From: Podarcis raffonei
Taxonomy: Eukaryota; Chordata; Lepidosauria; Squamata; Lacertidae
Direction: 5' to 3'
Assembly: GCF_027172205.1 (NCBI RefSeq)
Contig: NC_070619.1
Coordinates: 1,622,001-1,686,000, forward strand
Length of the DNA: 64,000 nt
The position numbers and the translations under genes were made by a program. The notes beneath the pieces are model-generated. The model did no database searches. It worked only from the letters and a program-made list of their open reading frames with translations, and had not been told where the DNA came from. Positions 43,046 through 64,000 of the stretch are shown here, piece after piece; within the stretch, counting starts at the first letter, position 1; every line of letters begins with the position of its first letter.

Positions 43046-43451
43046 CACATTTTGTCTCTCAAAAGAGACAGGCAAAACACTTTGAAGTTGGGTGAAAGAG
43101 GAAGGAGGGAAGATAAGCCATGACTTAAGGTGTTTTTTGTAATCTTGTAAAAAGAGGCAAAACACCCCAATCCCTCTAGGGAATGGAATTATCTACAGCC
43201 CTTCCTCAACAAACGTAGACTTGCCACGGGCAAATTTAACAATATTTGGAATTCATTCTTATAAATAACATATTAGGTTTCAGTCTGGTTAACTACAATA
43301 ACAATTCCCCCCCTCTTTTTTGTAATGTACACAATATCTTTTTTCTATTTTGTTCTCTACATGGGTACTATTTCTTGTTTTGTCTTCTTTTGTGTCTTAT
43401 CTTACTCTGTGTCCTTGTAATTTTGTACATTTTATTTTTCAGTAAAGAATT

Positions 43452-43453
<2 letters not shown>

Positions 43454-43501
<48 letters not shown>
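43454..43501. repeat. (AT)n microsatellite
   Basis: About 24 uninterrupted AT units at the end of an AT-rich block, 0.6 kb beyond the TMEM161A stop. Confidence 0.95.
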
Positions 43502-43503
<2 letters not shown>

Positions 43504-43703
43504 AGTATACGAAGAGTCTGCTAGAAGAGTCTAGGCCAGTGTCCATCTAGTCCAGCATCATGTTCTCAGCTGCAGCCAAGCAGACAAAGGCTTTTAATCC
43601 CTTTTGGAACCATGAGATCTAGAAACTTGCTATACAGATGCTTTTAAGCCCTTTGGGGGCCACCATAAGGTCTGGAAACTTGATACCATTTAAAAAAAAA
43701 TTT

Positions 43704-44065
43704 TTTAATGAAAGTTAAGATTCCCCAGCCAGCTGACTTCTCCGATCAGCAGCCTGCAACACAGTTGTAAATCTCCCCAGCACACACAAAGATCTGATAG
43801 TGCAGGATCTGGCCGTGGGGCAGCCAAAGTCCTCCTGAAGAAGTCCCACCAACTCTCTGTGGACCATCAAAATTGGCAGCAGGCAGTAGAAGTGTTTTCC
43901 CAAAAGGTCTCTGCCTGCATAGCGCAATAATACCACGTTGGCGGCCCCCTGACCAGGAACTGACCAATTGCAGCGGCCTGCTCTCCCGCCAGTCACACCC
44001 CGAAGGGGTTGGGTGATCTTCTGGTTTGTCCCGTCCAGGGAGTGCTCCCCACAGAAAACTTGCAG
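43704..44065 (-). other. TMEM161A: Likely TMEM161A 3'UTR
   Basis: From the stop to a possible ATTAAA signal (43704-43709 on the - strand). The end is inferred from the signal only. Confidence 0.45.
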
Positions 44066-63230
<19,165 letters not shown>

Positions 63231-63384
63231 CTGTGGGGCAGAAGGAGAGGAAGAGCCTTGGGTCAAGTCCAATGTTTTATTCTCATCAAAGTTCTATTTA
63301 TTATCATCATCATCCCCTCCAACGTTTCTCCAATGAAAATAGGGACGTCCCATTCAATGATGATGATAAGTCGGGTAGCTTAGT

Positions 63385-63630
63385 TTTGTAATGTGAATAT
63401 AAGGAACTGATTTACATATAATGAGGTGAAATGTAAAAAGAAGATAGAAGGTTAAAAAGGGGTTATAGAAATGCTAAGAATTTAGTAAAGATGTTCAGAA
63501 GTCAGAAAGAGGGAGGGAAGGAGGTCTCGATGCTCTGTCTGAGCAATGTTTTAGGCTATAGATTTATGTAACAAAATGTGATTATGATAAATATGGAAAA
63601 CTCAATAAAAATTATTATTAAAAAAAGAAG
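63385..63630 (+). repeat. L1-like 3'UTR fragment
   Basis: A-rich sequence with GAAAACTCAATAAAAATTATTA at the end. Confidence 0.55.
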
Positions 63631-63649
63631 AAGAAGATGATAAGTCAGA

Positions 63650-64000
63650 AAGCTTAGTTGGTTAGAGCATGGCACTGAAGCTATCCAGAGAGGCTGTGGA
63701 AACCCAGCCAGATTGTGTGTGGGGGGTGTTTTATAAATAATAACATCATCATCATTATTATTACTGTATTACTATTATCATTCCCTTCAACATTTCTCCG
63801 ACATAAAGAGCAACATCCTAAGGAAAAGTGGGACGTCCCGGGATCAAATCAGAAACCGGGCCGGCTCCTGCAAATTTGAGACTGTCCCTGGAAAATAGGG
63901 GCACACCAAGGTTGCAGCTTCGCTCCCCACAAGGGACAGCTGCCTATTCTTGCACTGCTGGGGGTTGGACTGGATGACCCTCAGGGTCCCTTCCAACTCT
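63650..64000 (+). repeat. tRNA-derived SINE split by an L2-like tail, cut by the edge
   Basis: Head AGTTGGTTAGAGCATGGCAC (63655-63677), an L2-like tail (63685-63775), then SINE body GGTTGCAGCTTCGCTCCCC and tail GGGTTGGACTGGATGACCC. Confidence 0.6.

Noticed and set aside
43246-43524. 92-codon open frame with IYIYIY tail
   Set aside because: The tail is the (AT)n microsatellite and the rest is AT-rich; no gene evidence.
63240-64000. Search for TMEM161A exon 1
   Set aside because: Only SINE, L2-like and L1-like repeats are visible; no CpG-rich ATG-bearing exon with a phase-0 donor was found, so exon 1 is probably beyond the window.

Overview
The window is vertebrate, very probably squamate (lizard), nuclear DNA. 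Genes have introns with GT-AG borders. The repeat mix is typical of squamates: L1, CR1, L2-like and BovB LINEs, a tRNA-derived SINE with the hallmarks of the Sauria family, tRNA-Lys-like SINEs with CR1-like tails, and many small TA- or 8-bp-flanked DNA transposons. There is no bacterial, phage or CRISPR content.

Two host genes lie tail to tail. SLC25A42 (mitochondrial coenzyme A/adenine nucleotide carrier) is on the + strand: a CpG-island promoter and likely noncoding first exon near 10.6-10.93 kb, seven coding exons from 26949 to 37451 (328 codons plus stop), and a 3'UTR of about 3.8 kb ending near 41.28 kb. TMEM161A (multi-pass membrane protein) is on the - strand: coding exons 2-12 run from 63230 down to the stop at 44066. 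Its first exon, probably contributing only the start codon, lies beyond the right edge. From memory the same two genes are convergent neighbours in human. All exon joins were checked for phase and keep one open frame in each gene.

Layout. 1-5767: an L1 on the - strand with intact ORF1 and an ORF2 open to the window edge. 6362-10397: a CR1 on the + strand with both ORFs open, head to head with that L1. 10.56-10.99 kb: SLC25A42 CpG island. 11-26.9 kb: intron 1, full of LINE, SINE and MITE debris. 26.9-41.3 kb: SLC25A42 coding exons and 3'UTR, with an internally deleted L1 in intron 6. 41.3-43.7 kb: short intergenic spacer with a BovB fragment folded back on itself. 43.7-64 kb: TMEM161A, carrying a complete L1 (47287-53329) in antisense orientation in its ninth intron, two SINEs with perfect target duplications, and several DNA-transposon fragments.

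No new multi-gene system was found. What stands out is the transposon record: three LINE copies with open reading frames, an L1 joined across a 3.7 kb internal deletion yet keeping target duplications, a BovB hairpin, TA-flanked elements whose empty sites can be read directly, and two palindromic elements inside one 3'UTR. Protein families were identified by recalled similarity and motifs; no database was searched.
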